DNA of 64,000 nucleotides from Streptacidiphilus jiangxiensis (GTDB lineage: Bacteria; Actinomycetota; Actinomycetes; Streptomycetales; Streptomycetaceae). Positions 32,785 through 42,400 of this stretch are shown here, piece after piece. Each line of letters starts with the position of its first letter. The stretch's first letter is position 1. Where the stretch lies: positions 62,001 to 126,000 of the forward strand of contig NZ_FOAZ01000009.1 in assembly GCF_900109465.1 (NCBI RefSeq). Reading direction: 5' to 3'. The notes under the pieces are model-generated. The model had not been told where the DNA came from. It saw only the letters and a program-made list of their open reading frames with translations, and did no database searches. Made by a program: the position numbers and the translations under genes.

Positions 32785-33665
32785 GCGGAGCCCTGCTGGT
32801 CGTCGGGGACCTGGCGACGGACGTCGTCGCCGTCCACCGGCGACCGCTCGCGCCCGCCACCGACACCCCGGCCCGGATCGTGCTGCGTCCCGGCGGCGCG
32901 GCCGCCAACGTCGCTGCATGGGCGGCCGCCGCCGGAGCCGAGGTGACGCTGCTCGCCCGCGTCGGCGCCGACTCGGCCGACCGGCACCGGGCGGAGCTGC
33001 GCGGTGCCGGGGTCCGTCCGGTCCTGCGCGAGGACCGAGAGCGCCCGACGGCCGCCATCGTCTGCCTGGTCGACGCGACCGGCGAGCGAACCATGCTCAA
33101 CGACCGGGGCGCGAGCTCTGCACTCGGCCCCGCCGACTGGGACGAGGGCTTGCTCGACGGCGTCGCGCGCGTCCACCTCTCCGGCTACCTGTTCTTCTCC
33201 GCGCCCGGCCGCGACCTCGCCGCGCTCGTCCTGCGCACCTGCCGCCCGCGCGGTGTCCCCGTCAGCGTCGACCCGGCCTCGACGGGCCCGCTGGCCGAGC
33301 TCGGCACGGACGCCTTCCTCGACCTGGCCGCGGGCGCCGACCTGTTGCTGCCCAACGCTGACGAGGCCCGCCTGCTCGCGGGCCGGGCGGACGCGGCGCA
33401 GGCCGGTGCCGCGCTGTCGCGACGCACGGGCGCGCTGGTCGCGGTCAAACTGGGCGCGGCGGGCGTCGTGCTGTGCGCCGACGGCGAGGCCCTGGGCCGC
33501 GTCCCCGCCGCCGACGCGCTCGTCGTCGACACCGTCGGCGCGGGCGACGCGTTCGCCGGCGGCTTCCTCGCCGCGCGCTTGCGCGGCGCCGAGCCACTCG
33601 ATGCGGCGGTGTCCGGCTGTGCCGCCGCCGCCCGCTGTGTGACACGCCTGGGCGCCCGCCCGTAG
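32781..33665 (+). CDS. psuK: PfkB-family kinase, probable pseudouridine kinase
   Basis: The 294-residue kinase has the PfkB layout: [13 protein letters not shown], the substrate region [27 protein letters not shown] and catalytic Asp in [17 protein letters not shown]. Position directly behind psuG, with a four-base ATGA overlap, makes phosphorylation of pseudouridine at O5' the likely role. Together the two enzymes recycle pseudouridine from RNA decay. No transporter is adjacent. Confidence 0.88.
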   Translation: MSGALLVVGDLATDVVAVHRRPLAPATDTPARIVLRPGGAAANVAAWAAAAGAEVTLLARVGADSADRHRAELRGAGVRPVLREDRERPTAAIVCLVDATGERTMLNDRGASSALGPADWDEGLLDGVARVHLSGYLFFSAPGRDLAALVLRTCRPRGVPVSVDPASTGPLAELGTDAFLDLAAGADLLLPNADEARLLAGRADAAQAGAALSRRTGALVAVKLGAAGVVLCADGEALGRVPAADALVVDTVGAGDAFAGGFLAARLRGAEPLDAAVSGCAAAARCVTRLGARP

Positions 33666-33736
33666 GACTCGCCCTGCGGGCTCGGAGGCTCGTGCAGCTC
33701 CGGGATGTGGTGGTCGAGCGCCCCGGGCGCGTCGGA

Positions 33737-34960
33737 TCAGCCTCGGCGGGTGAGCACCATGGGCATCGGCTGACTCTGGGCGGGCTTGTCGACGACGCCG
33801 AGGACGGTGACCGTTCCCTGGTAGTAGCCGACCGCCCAGGGGCTGTACTGGGTAGCCGCCGTGTTTCCGGGCAGGCCCAGCGAGGCTGCCCGGCCGTTTC
33901 GGACGCGCAGCGCGTAGCCGTCACCCGCGGCGTCGTCGGAGTCGCCCACGGCGACCACGCCGCCCGGCGCCGCTGCGACACCGGTCAGCGTGCCTGCGGC
34001 CGCCGGGGCCGCGACCCGGTTCCAGCGACGGCCGTTCCAGTGCTCGATCAGCGCGGTGTTGTGCCGGGAGCCCGGCGCCCGGAAGCTGCCGACCGCCCAG
34101 ACGTCGTCGCGGTCGTGGGCGGTGACGCTCAGCAGGCCGCCGTCGGCGCCGCCGCTGAAACCGCCGAACGCCGCGTCGCGCTGCACCGTCCAGCTGTGGC
34201 CGTCGTAGTGAAGGGCCACCGGCACCTCGCGGTCGCCCTGGGCGGTGACGCCCACGGCCCAGACGTCCTTGGCGGAGACGGCGGTGACCGAGTTCAGCAG
34301 CCAGTCCGGGCCGACCGTGGGCAGTGGCACGCGCTGCCAGGCCGTGCCGTTCCAGTGCGCGAGAAGACCGTCGTCGTGCGAGGTTGCGGGCTTCCCGCCG
34401 GTGGCCGGGTCGGCGATCTGGACCCAGCCCGCCGCCCACGCGTCGGTCCGGTCGACGGCGGAGACACTGAGCAGTCCCGCGCCCTGCGAGCGGGCCGGTA
34501 CTGCCATCTGCTGGACCGACCAGCTGCGGCCGTTCCAGTGCTCGGTGTAGACGCCGCCCGACGCGACGCCCTTCGCTCCGGTGCCCTGGTCGCCGACCAG
34601 CCAGCCGTCCCGATCCGACACGGCCGCCACGGCGTTCATCCGGACCGGCACGCCCTTCGCGGTCGGCACGATCGTCCAGCCGCCACCGGTGCGGGTGTCG
34701 TGGGCGTACAGCACCGGCGCGAAGCCGGGCAGGCGCTGTGGCCCACGGTCCGTGATCGCGGCGCCCGCCACCCACACCGTGTGCGCGTCCGGTGCGGCGG
34801 AACCGAGCAACGTCGCGTAGCCGCCGGGCAGCTTCGCGGTCGTCCACGCCGTCGCGCCCGCGGCTGCCCGCTCGACCCCGGCGGAGGTCCCGGCCAGCCC
34901 GAGGACGAGCAGTGCGGCGGTTCCGGTGGCGGCGGCGCCCCGGAGAGTCGGCTTCATCAT
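33737..34960 (-). CDS. Secreted beta-propeller-like protein
   Basis: The 407-residue protein has a signal peptide (AALLVLGLAGTSAGV). Repeats of about 50-55 residues follow, each bearing a VWAVG/AWAAG/GWLVG core and a WNG-type turn (EHWNGRSWSVQQ, AHWNGTAWQRVPLP, HYDGHSWTVQR, EHWNGRRWNRV). The pattern fits a propeller of about six blades. No enzyme residues are recognised. ATG 34960 has GGGAGTG upstream. Its role outside the cell is unknown. Confidence 0.75.
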   Translation of the reverse strand: MMKPTLRGAAATGTAALLVLGLAGTSAGVERAAAGATAWTTAKLPGGYATLLGSAAPDAHTVWVAGAAITDRGPQRLPGFAPVLYAHDTRTGGGWTIVPTAKGVPVRMNAVAAVSDRDGWLVGDQGTGAKGVASGGVYTEHWNGRSWSVQQMAVPARSQGAGLLSVSAVDRTDAWAAGWVQIADPATGGKPATSHDDGLLAHWNGTAWQRVPLPTVGPDWLLNSVTAVSAKDVWAVGVTAQGDREVPVALHYDGHSWTVQRDAAFGGFSGGADGGLLSVTAHDRDDVWAVGSFRAPGSRHNTALIEHWNGRRWNRVAAPAAAGTLTGVAAAPGGVVAVGDSDDAAGDGYALRVRNGRAASLGLPGNTAATQYSPWAVGYYQGTVTVLGVVDKPAQSQPMPMVLTRRG

Positions 34961-35175
34961 CGTCACTCCCTGTCGGGGCCCGCGCCCCGTCATTCCTACG
35001 ACTCACCGACCGCCGATCTTGTTACAGGCGACCTCAGCGTTCGAGGTCGGCACACCCCTCGCCCGGTCACCAGGCCGAGGGGGACCACCGAGACCTGGTC
35101 GTCGACGATCGGCCGGCTCCGCACCCGCGTGCCTGACGCGCTGCGGGTCCGGCCGGTCCGGCCTAGCCTGGAGAG

Positions 35176-35754
35176 GTGAAGGGCATGGTCGTCGCCGTGG
35201 CGACGGCGGGCACCCTGGCCGCCGTCGCGGCGTGTTCGTCCGGCGCCACCTCCCAGTCGGTGAACGCTCCGACGCGGACGGTCACGGCGACCGTCACGCA
35301 CCAGACCACCACGGCCCCCGGTTCCACCGCTCCCACGCCGACCCGCACCGCTCCGGCGAGTACCCGACCGGCCCCCGGACCCACCGTCACGGTGACGAGC
35401 ACCCCGACTCCGGCCGCTCCGCCCGCGCCCCCGGCCCCGCCCGCGCCGACCACCCCGATGACCAACGCCAGCGCCGTGGTCGCGCAGTACTACCAGGACA
35501 TCACCGACCACAACTACGCGGCCGCCTGGGCCCTGGGGGGCGCCAACATCGCCGGCGAGAGCTACGACCAGTACGTCGCCGGCTTCTCCACCACAGCCTC
35601 CATCGGCCTCGGCACCGTCAGCGACTTCGGCGCCTCCCAGGTCCAGGCCGTCCTCTACGCGACGCAGACCGACGGCACGGTCAAGGTCTTCGAGGGCACC
35701 TACACCGTCAGCAACGGCGTCCTGGTCGGCGCGTCGATCCGTCAGATCCAGTAG
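35176..35754 (+). CDS. Lipoprotein with long Thr/Pro linker
   Basis: The 192-residue protein has a lipoprotein signal (lipobox AVAAC, Cys20) and a Thr/Pro/Ala-rich linker to about residue 95. The compact C-terminal domain (ASAVVAQYYQDITDHNYAAAWALGGANIAGESYDQYVAGF) resembles the NTF2-like or DUF4878-like domains that begin with an AxxYYxxIxxxxYxxAW pattern. Function unknown. GTG start with GGAGAG just before it. It converges on the phosphoesterase with a one-base gap. Confidence 0.75.
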   Translation: MKGMVVAVATAGTLAAVAACSSGATSQSVNAPTRTVTATVTHQTTTAPGSTAPTPTRTAPASTRPAPGPTVTVTSTPTPAAPPAPPAPPAPTTPMTNASAVVAQYYQDITDHNYAAAWALGGANIAGESYDQYVAGFSTTASIGLGTVSDFGASQVQAVLYATQTDGTVKVFEGTYTVSNGVLVGASIRQIQ

Positions 35755-35755
35755 G

Positions 35756-36682
35756 TCACGGGGTCCACACGTCCGTGACCGGCGCGCGCTTGGCGCTCTC
35801 GCCGACCGGTGGGAGGTGGTACGCGGCCTCCAGGGTGCGCAGCAGGCGGTAGTGGTCCAGCAGTTCGCCGTAGTGGCCCGGCTTCACCTTCGCGCCGACG
35901 AAGAGCGTCGGGATGTGGTTGTCCGGGCCGTTGTCGTCCTCGTCCCAGGTGACGACGAGGAGGCTGTCGTGCGTGCGCGCCCACGTGGCGTACCCGGCCA
36001 GGTGGGCGCGGAGCCAGTCGTCGCCCTGCCGGACGGTGCCGTCGTGCATGTCGTGCTGGAGGTTCGGGACGACGAAGGAGAGCGTCGGCAGCGCGGCGTA
36101 TCCGGCGGCGTCGGTCGGGAACGCGGCGAAGGTGCGGTTGTCGGCGGCGGGGATGTCCGCGAAGTTCACCCACGGGTTGTGCTTGCGCGCGTAGTCCCCG
36201 GCCGTGCAGCCGGTGAAGCCGGTGCCCGGCATCGACTCCGACCAGCCGGCGAAGCCGAGCCCGGCGCCGAGCAGCTCCGAGCCGAGCGTGGGGCCGGAGA
36301 AGGCGTGCGGGCAGGAGTCGTCCGTCAGGCCCTGCGTCGATCCGGAGAAGAGGGCCAGATAGTTGGGTTCGCTCGGGTGCGCCACGGCGTACGAGGCGGT
36401 GAACGACGCGCCCTCGGCGGCCAGGGAGTTGAGGTACGGCGCGTCGCTGCTGCCGATGACGGCCTGGTAGGGGTGGTTCTCCTCGACCACGACCACGACA
36501 TGCTGCGGCCGTGGTACCGCGGCGACGGCGGAGCCGCCCGCGCTTGCTGCGCTGCTCTGCGCGCTCAGGGTCGCGGTCACCCCGGCAGGCTCGGCCGGGC
36601 CGCCCGAGGAGCAGGAGGCGAGGCCCGCGAGCAGCGCGGCGGCGGCGAGCGGGAGGGCGGCACGGCGTGGGCGGATACGCAT
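35756..36682 (-). CDS. Secreted phosphoesterase family lipoprotein (acid phosphatase-like)
   Basis: The 308-residue protein has a lipobox (LASC near residue 24) and a phosphoesterase/PLC-like alkaline-phosphatase fold. VVVVVEENHPYQAVIG carries the family's ENH motif, with SYAVAHPSEPNYLALFSGS, LSFVVPNLQHDMHDG and VVTWDEDDNGPDNHIPTLFVG following; the last holds the metal-binding aspartates. Likely substrate is a phosphomonoester or phospholipid head group outside the cell. It is a single-gene unit. Confidence 0.85.
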   Translation of the reverse strand: MRIRPRRAALPLAAAALLAGLASCSSGGPAEPAGVTATLSAQSSAASAGGSAVAAVPRPQHVVVVVEENHPYQAVIGSSDAPYLNSLAAEGASFTASYAVAHPSEPNYLALFSGSTQGLTDDSCPHAFSGPTLGSELLGAGLGFAGWSESMPGTGFTGCTAGDYARKHNPWVNFADIPAADNRTFAAFPTDAAGYAALPTLSFVVPNLQHDMHDGTVRQGDDWLRAHLAGYATWARTHDSLLVVTWDEDDNGPDNHIPTLFVGAKVKPGHYGELLDHYRLLRTLEAAYHLPPVGESAKRAPVTDVWTP

Positions 36683-36765
36683 GCCGCCAGTCTCCCGCAC
36701 GCCAGCGGGGAAGGCCTGTCCCGACGCCGGAACCATCGTCTGGACGCCGACCCCGACGGCAGGCC

Positions 36766-38472
36766 TCAGCGCCGGAAGCGTCGCGCGGACGCCAGCAGTT
36801 CGGGGACCGTCGCGAGCTTCACCCGTGGGCGGCCCGTCTCCTCCCCGCGGGCGCGCTCCGTGCGGTCGACGGCGCGCCACTGGCGCAGGCCGAGTGCCTC
36901 CGGCTGTCGACGGCGGACCAGGTGGGCGAAGTCCTGGATCGGGTGCGCGGGCGTGGGCAGCTGCCAGGCCGCCGCGTCGTCCAGGAGCGCGTCGACGGTC
37001 TCCTGCGCGCAGTCGCGGTTCGCGCCGATGCCGCCCGAGGGCCCGCGCTTGGCCCAGCCCACCACATAGGTGGCCGACAGGGGCAGGCCCGTGGCGGGGT
37101 CGACGACGCGGCCGCCGTCATGCGGGATGGTGCCCGAGGTCTCGTCGAAGGGCAGGCCCGGCACGGGGACGCCCCGGTAGCCGATGGAGCGGACCACCAG
37201 GCCGGTCGCGATCACCGACCCGCCGCCTTCCCCGTCGGCGTTGCCGTCGGCACCCTCCGGCCCGGTCACGCGCAGCCCCTCGACCCGCGCGTGACCGAGC
37301 AGCTCGGTGGGCACCGCGCCGAAGCGCAGCACGATCCGCCGCCCCCCGGGCGGCGGCGCCGCGGCCCAGTCGACCGCCTCGACGGGCAACCCGACCAGCA
37401 GCGCCGCCTTGGAGCCGGAGGAACCGGAAGAGCCGGAGGAGCCCGTGGATCCCGGCGAGGCAGCCGCGGCGATCGCCTCGCGGACGCCCGGTTCGTCGGC
37501 CACCACCAGCTCCGCGCCCGCGAGGTGCGCGAGGGCCAGGAACTCCGGCTCGCTCCAGGCCGCGTGCTCCGGACCGCGGCGGGCCAGCAGGACGACCTCG
37601 CGGACCCGGCTGTCGCGCAGCGCCGCGAGTGCGTGGTCGGCGATGTCGGTGCGGGCGAGGTCGTCGGGGTCGGACAGCAGGATGCGGGCGATGTCCACGG
37701 CGACGTTGCCGTTGCCGATCACGACGACCCGCTCCGCGTGCGCGCCCAGGTCCACCGCGTCGGCGGGCACGCCCGGGTGGGCGTTGTACCAGCCGACGAG
37801 CGTCGTGGCGGGCAGGCTGCCGGGGAGGTCCTCGCCGGGCAGGCCGAGCCGGCGGTCGCCCGCCGCGCCCACCGCGTAGACGACGGCGTGGTGGTGGGCG
37901 GTCAGGTCCTCGTGGGTGACGTCCTCGCCGACGGCCACGCCGAGGTGCATGCGCAGCGCGGGGTGGTGGTAGGTCGTGGCGAAGGACTCGCCGATGCGCT
38001 TGGTCGACTGGTGGTCCGGCGCCACGCCGTGGCGCAGCAGTCCCCCCGCGACCGGCAGACGGTCGATCATCGTCACCCGCGCGCCGGTGGTGCGCAGCAG
38101 CAGCTGCGCGGTGTAGCCGGCGGACGGGCCGGTGCCGACGACGGCGACGGTCAGCTCGCCGAAGCCGTCGGGCAGGCTCCGCGGGAAGTCCGGCGCACCC
38201 CAGGCGTGGTCGGTCGGGTTCTGCTCGTACCAGCGGCGGTTCAGTTCGGCGTAGGGCGCGTCGGGTCCGGCCAGCCGGTCGACCGGGAAGATCGCGTCGA
38301 CGGGGCAGGCGTCCGCGCACGCGCCGCAGTCGATGCAGGCGGCGGGGTCGATGTAGAGCATGTCGGTCGTGCCGAAGCCGGGCTCGCCGGGCGTCGGATG
38401 GATGCAGTTGACCGGGCAGACCGACACGCAGGAGGCGTCGTTGCAGCAGGTCCGGGTGATCGCGTAGGCCAT
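36766..38472 (-). CDS. fprB: Ferredoxin-fused ferredoxin-NADP reductase (FprB-like)
   Basis: The 568-residue protein joins an N-terminal bacterial ferredoxin to an adrenodoxin-reductase-type flavoprotein. The two clusters are CCNDASCVSVCPVNCIH and CIDCGACADACP; FAD binding is VAVVGTGPSAGYTAQ and NADP binding VVIGNGNVAVDIARIL. Mycobacterial FprB has the same order. A Ser/Gly low-complexity loop (residues about 341-352) comes from a 9-bp repeat. The gene follows the AurF-type oxygenase by 88 bp on the same strand and is the natural electron donor for it. Confidence 0.92.
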   Translation of the reverse strand: MAYAITRTCCNDASCVSVCPVNCIHPTPGEPGFGTTDMLYIDPAACIDCGACADACPVDAIFPVDRLAGPDAPYAELNRRWYEQNPTDHAWGAPDFPRSLPDGFGELTVAVVGTGPSAGYTAQLLLRTTGARVTMIDRLPVAGGLLRHGVAPDHQSTKRIGESFATTYHHPALRMHLGVAVGEDVTHEDLTAHHHAVVYAVGAAGDRRLGLPGEDLPGSLPATTLVGWYNAHPGVPADAVDLGAHAERVVVIGNGNVAVDIARILLSDPDDLARTDIADHALAALRDSRVREVVLLARRGPEHAAWSEPEFLALAHLAGAELVVADEPGVREAIAAAASPGSTGSSGSSGSSGSKAALLVGLPVEAVDWAAAPPPGGRRIVLRFGAVPTELLGHARVEGLRVTGPEGADGNADGEGGGSVIATGLVVRSIGYRGVPVPGLPFDETSGTIPHDGGRVVDPATGLPLSATYVVGWAKRGPSGGIGANRDCAQETVDALLDDAAAWQLPTPAHPIQDFAHLVRRRQPEALGLRQWRAVDRTERARGEETGRPRVKLATVPELLASARRFRR

Positions 38473-38560
38473 GGCGGGTGGTGGGGTCCTCGCGGTGCGG
38501 CGGGCGGGGGAGTGGGGGCCGGGCCCTGTCCAGGGCCTACGAGCTGCTGCGGACGGACCG

Positions 38561-39451
38561 TCAGAGCATGTCCAGCTGCCGGTAGATGCCGGCGGCCGGG
38601 CGGGTCAGCAGGCCGGCCTCGGCCAGGAACGCCATCAGGTGGCGCGAGCTGGTGCGCATCATGGACTTGCGGTGCTGGTTGGCCTTGGCCTCCGCCAGCG
38701 CCCGGTCGGTGTCGAGGCCGGCGGCGGCGTAGACGCCCTTGTTGACCATGCTGGAGACGATGACGAACGCGGCCGCCGCGACCCCGAAGCCGTTGACCCG
38801 GCGCCGAGCCGTCCCGGCGCCGCGCAGCCGCTCGCGGATCTCCTGCCGGGCGAACTTCATGTGCCGCGACTCCTCGACGACGTGGATCCGCGAGGTGCCG
38901 CGCACGATGTCGAGGACGTTCTCGCCGCGCATCCAGTCGCGCTGCATCACGTCGAGGACCTCCTCGGCGACGAGGATGCCGCCGTAGGCGAGCTCGGCGC
39001 GGGCCAGCGCCTTGAAGGCGCGTCCGGCCTCGGCCCAGCCGCGCAGCGGCTTGTACTGCGGCACGCCCATCTTCTCGCAGGCCCGCGCGAACATGATCGA
39101 GTGGCGGCACTCGTCGGCGATCTCGGTGAGCGCGAACTGGAACTCGGCGTTGGACGGGTTCTTGAGGTACTGATCGCGCAGCACCATCTGCTGCAGGATC
39201 ATCTCGAACCAGATGCCCGTCATCATGATCGAGCCGACCTCGTGGCGGGTCAGCGTCACGCGCTGCTGCTCGGTCATCTCCTCCCACAGGCGGGTGCCGT
39301 AGAGGGTGCTCCACTCGGGGTTGAGCCCGTAGTGGTGCTCCGGCAGCGGGGCGTCCCAGTCGATCTCGACAGCGGGGTCGTAGGAGAGTGCCGCGGCCGA
39401 GTCGAGCAGCCGCTTCGAGACGTCCTCATCCGCAATGGTGTGCGTTGCCAT
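38561..39451 (-). CDS. AurF-type diiron oxygenase
   Basis: The 296-residue protein has the ferritin-like diiron motifs of the AurF N-oxygenase family: TRHEVGSIMM, TEIADECRHSIMFARA, AYGGILVAEEVLDVM and VVEESRHMKFARQEIRERL. AurF oxidises an aromatic amine to nitro in aureothin synthesis, while relatives have unknown substrates. No polyketide or amine biosynthesis genes are near, so a housekeeping or tailoring role cannot be chosen. It is upstream of, and probably co-transcribed with, the ferredoxin-reductase. Confidence 0.9.
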   Translation of the reverse strand: MATHTIADEDVSKRLLDSAAALSYDPAVEIDWDAPLPEHHYGLNPEWSTLYGTRLWEEMTEQQRVTLTRHEVGSIMMTGIWFEMILQQMVLRDQYLKNPSNAEFQFALTEIADECRHSIMFARACEKMGVPQYKPLRGWAEAGRAFKALARAELAYGGILVAEEVLDVMQRDWMRGENVLDIVRGTSRIHVVEESRHMKFARQEIRERLRGAGTARRRVNGFGVAAAAFVIVSSMVNKGVYAAAGLDTDRALAEAKANQHRKSMMRTSSRHLMAFLAEAGLLTRPAAGIYRQLDML

Positions 39452-39620
39452 CGATCCCTCCCGGTGAGCTCTTATTGACAGAAATTACAACAAGGGCGGG
39501 GCTGGAGGAAGACCCTGCGCACAGGGTTCGGAAGTTGAAGACATCTCAGCTGCCAGAAGCTCGCCTGCGCACAAGTCTTGACGCCGTATATCGGCGGGCG
39601 GGAACATGCCAAAGCTGTTC

Positions 39621-39634
39621 GGAGAACGCTCTCT
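39621..39634. promoter_or_regulatory. GGAGA-ACGC-TCTCC dyad before the GH16 gene
   Basis: A 5-bp inverted repeat with a CG-containing centre lies 32 bp upstream of the GH16 ATG. LacI-type operators of Streptomyces glycoside hydrolase genes have the same plan (CebR: GGGAGCGCTCCC). The match is suggestive only. Confidence 0.5.
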
Positions 39635-39665
39635 CCCGTCCCGGCCCCCCACCCGGAGGAACCGC

Positions 39666-41000
39666 ATGCAGCCTCGCCCCGCCCGCTCCCGTCCACCCCT
39701 CGCCCGCCGCGTCCTGGCCACGCTCGCCACGGCCGCCGCGGTCTTCGCCCTGCTGCTGACCGCGCCGGTCGGCAGCGCCCACGCCGTCACCGTCCCCGGC
39801 CCGCCGTCGGGGTGGCAGACCGTCTTCAGCGACGACTTCTCCGGCGGGTCCGGCTCCGCACCCAACGGCGCCAACTGGATGTACGACACCGGCCCGGGCT
39901 CGAACTTCGGCACCGGCGAGATCGAGACGATGACCAACTCCGCCGCCAACGTGCACCTGGACGGCAGCGGTCACCTCGACATCACCGCCCTGAACGACGG
40001 CAACGGCAACTGGACCTCCGGCCGGATCCAGACCACCAGCGCCAACGTCGGCGCCCCGGCCGGCGGCAAGCTGGAGGTCACCGCGTCGATCGAGCAGCCC
40101 AACCCCGGCTCCGGCCTCGGCTACTGGCCCGCCTTCTGGATGCTCGGCCCCGGCCAGTGGCCCGAGAACGGCGAGATCGACATCATGGAGGACGTCAACG
40201 CCCGCTCCCAGGTGGCCGGCACCATCCACTGCGGCACCTACCCCGGCGGCCCCTGCAACGAGGGCAACGGCATCGGCAGCGGGCTGACCGCCTGCAACGG
40301 GTGCCAGACCGGCTACCACACCTACTCGATGATCCTCGACCGGACGAACACCGCCGCCGAGAGCATCACCTTCTACCTCGACGGCACCCAGTACTTCCAG
40401 GTCAGCGAGGCCCAGGTCGGCACCTCCACCTGGCAGCAGGCCTTCGACCACAACCTGTCGATCATCTTCGACCTCGCCATGGGCGGCGGCTTCCCCAACG
40501 GCGTCTGCGGCTGCACCACGCCGACCTCCGCCACCACTTCCGGCGCGACGATGAGCGTCGGCTACGTCGCGGCGTACACCACGACGGGCAGCGGGGGCGG
40601 CGGCGGAGGCGGCGGTGGCACCACCGGTCAGGTGACCGGGTACCAGGGCCTCTGCCTGGACGACCGCGCCGCGAGCACCGCGAACCTCAACCCGGTCCAG
40701 GTCTACACCTGCAACGGCACACCCGCCCAGCAGTGGACCTTCGTCCAGGCCGGCACCACCCTGCACGTGCTCGGCAAGTGCCTGGACATCAACGGCGGCG
40801 GCACGGCGAACGGCACCACCGTCGACCTCTACGACTGCAACAACACCGGAGCCCAGGTGTGGATCCCGCAGTCCAACGGTGAGCTCTACAACCCCCAGTC
40901 CAACAGGTGCCTGGACGACACGGGCTACGGCGGCTCGGGCACCCAGGCCCAGATCTGGGACTGCGCCGACACCGCCAACCAGCAGTGGGCCATCCCGTGA
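39666..41000 (+). CDS. Secreted GH16 endo-beta-glucanase with CBM13 (ricin-B) module
   Basis: The 444-residue protein has a signal peptide cleaved near GSAHA and a GH16 jelly roll. The catalytic motif is ENGEIDIMED (Glu170, Asp172, Glu175). A poly-Gly linker (about residues 310-318) leads to a ricin-B/CBM13 trefoil with repeated GLCLDD, GKCLDIN and NRCLDD starts and QQW/QVW ends. Substrate is probably beta-1,3-glucan (laminarinase type). GGAGGAACCGC directly before the ATG fixes the start; an in-frame ATG at 39606 would read through the operator-like dyad. Confidence 0.94.
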   Translation: MQPRPARSRPPLARRVLATLATAAAVFALLLTAPVGSAHAVTVPGPPSGWQTVFSDDFSGGSGSAPNGANWMYDTGPGSNFGTGEIETMTNSAANVHLDGSGHLDITALNDGNGNWTSGRIQTTSANVGAPAGGKLEVTASIEQPNPGSGLGYWPAFWMLGPGQWPENGEIDIMEDVNARSQVAGTIHCGTYPGGPCNEGNGIGSGLTACNGCQTGYHTYSMILDRTNTAAESITFYLDGTQYFQVSEAQVGTSTWQQAFDHNLSIIFDLAMGGGFPNGVCGCTTPTSATTSGATMSVGYVAAYTTTGSGGGGGGGGGTTGQVTGYQGLCLDDRAASTANLNPVQVYTCNGTPAQQWTFVQAGTTLHVLGKCLDINGGGTANGTTVDLYDCNNTGAQVWIPQSNGELYNPQSNRCLDDTGYGGSGTQAQIWDCADTANQQWAIP

Positions 41001-41113
41001 CCTGAGCCGGTCACGCCGAAGCGCCGACGCGCCGCCGGGTCCGTCCTCGTCAGGACCCGGCGGCGCGTCGGTGCGTGTCGGTGCGCGGAGGCAGCAGCCC
41101 GCGCCGGTTCCGG

Positions 41114-41974
41114 TCAGGGCTTGCGGGCCACCAGGACGTAGCCGTCGCGGGTGGTCGCGCTGACGGGCGCGCCCGGTCGGGGGCGCCATTCACCCGGCGG
41201 GACGATGCCCGGCTCGACGGGCTCCAGACCCTCCGCGAAGCGGGCGAACTCCTCCCGGCTGCGCGGACGGATCCCGACGCCGCCGCCCCGGTACGCCGAG
41301 CCGGCGCGGTCGACCTGGTCCGGGCTCGCGTCGGCGGTGGCGTGGCTGAGCACCAGCCAACTGCCGGACGGCAGCGCGTCCAGCAGGGTGCGCACGATGC
41401 CGTACGGGTCGTCCTCGTCGGCGACGAAGTGGACCACGGCGCTCAGGACCAGACCGACCGGCCGGGTCAGGTCCAGCGCCGGGTCGGGACCGCTCAGGCA
41501 CGGGTGGTCGAGGATGGCCTTGGGCGCCCGCAGGTCCGCCGCGAGGAAGTCGATGCGGCCCTCGGGCGTGCTGTTCAGCAGGGCCCGGGTGTGGGCGAGC
41601 ACGATCGGGTCGTTGTCGACGTAGACGATCCGCGCCGCCGGGTTCACCTCCTGCACGATCTCGTGCAGGTTCGGGCTGGTCGGGATGCCGGAGCCGATGT
41701 CCAGGAACTGGTCGACGCCCTGCTCCGCCAGGAATCCCGCCGCCCGGCCGAGGAACGCGCGCCCGGCGCGGATCACGTCGCGCAGACCCGGGAACGCCTC
41801 CAGCGCCTTCGCGGCGATCTCACGGTCGGGGGCGAAGTTGGTCTTGCCGCCCAGGAGGTAGTCGTACATCCGTGCCGACTGCGGCCGGTCGGTGTGCAGC
41901 TCGATCCGCTCGACGGGCTCCTGCTGCACCGCGGTGCTCATCCACCCGCTCGGACCCCACGCGTCCTCGGCCAT
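41114..41974 (-). CDS. SAM-dependent methyltransferase (PF04672/DUF574 type)
   Basis: The 286-residue protein has the Streptomyces-expanded methyltransferase pattern: DRPQSARMYDYLLGGKTNFAPDRE, FLDIGSGIPTSPNLHEIVQEVNPAARIVYVDNDPIVLAHTRALL and GLVLSAVVHFVADEDDPYGIVRTL. Substrates are unknown; many copies occur per genome, often beside XRE/DUF397 pairs, which are absent here. ATG 41974 has GGGAGGGG upstream; the longer frame from 42040 has no ribosome site. Confidence 0.9.
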   Translation of the reverse strand: MAEDAWGPSGWMSTAVQQEPVERIELHTDRPQSARMYDYLLGGKTNFAPDREIAAKALEAFPGLRDVIRAGRAFLGRAAGFLAEQGVDQFLDIGSGIPTSPNLHEIVQEVNPAARIVYVDNDPIVLAHTRALLNSTPEGRIDFLAADLRAPKAILDHPCLSGPDPALDLTRPVGLVLSAVVHFVADEDDPYGIVRTLLDALPSGSWLVLSHATADASPDQVDRAGSAYRGGGVGIRPRSREEFARFAEGLEPVEPGIVPPGEWRPRPGAPVSATTRDGYVLVARKP

Positions 41975-42125
41975 CGCCGCGGCCCCTCCCGGCTTGTCGT
42001 CCCAGGTCAACGCTCCGTACTCACACGGAACTTGGGCCATGCTAGCCGAGCGAGTGGATCACGTCGACGGGGCTTCACCGCAGGCGGGGTGGTGTCCCCG
42101 CAGGGGCGGACTCGTTGCACCGGGC

Positions 42126-42365
42126 ATGAAGACCATCGCGCCTCTCGCCCTGCTCGCTCTCGCCGCCACGGCCGGTGCCGTCGGCCTCGCCGGATCGGCG
42201 CAGGCGGACACCCCGCCCGGCACCCCGTCCGGCCCGGCCCCGACCGACGTCTGCGCCCAACAGCTCGCCGCGGCACCGGTGGTGGGCCAGTGGACGGGCA
42301 CCCTGCACAGCGCCTGCGGCGACGCGGCAGGCGTCAACAACCTGGCCCACCACCCGCTCGGCTGA
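42126..42365 (+). CDS. Small secreted protein
   Basis: A 79-residue protein has a clear signal peptide (LALLALAATAGAVGLAGSAQA). The mature part is about 50 residues and has two cysteines (DVCAQQ and HSACGD) that could pair. The ending GVNNLAHHPLG is polar. It resembles small secreted Streptomyces proteins of unknown role. Single gene. Confidence 0.65.
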   Translation: MKTIAPLALLALAATAGAVGLAGSAQADTPPGTPSGPAPTDVCAQQLAAAPVVGQWTGTLHSACGDAAGVNNLAHHPLG

Positions 42366-42400
42366 GGCCGCCTGGACTGCCGCTTGGACCACCGCTTGGA

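Noticed and set aside
38561-39451. Aureothin or other nitro-compound biosynthetic cluster
   Set aside because: Only the oxygenase and its reductase are present; no polyketide or aminobenzoate genes flank them.
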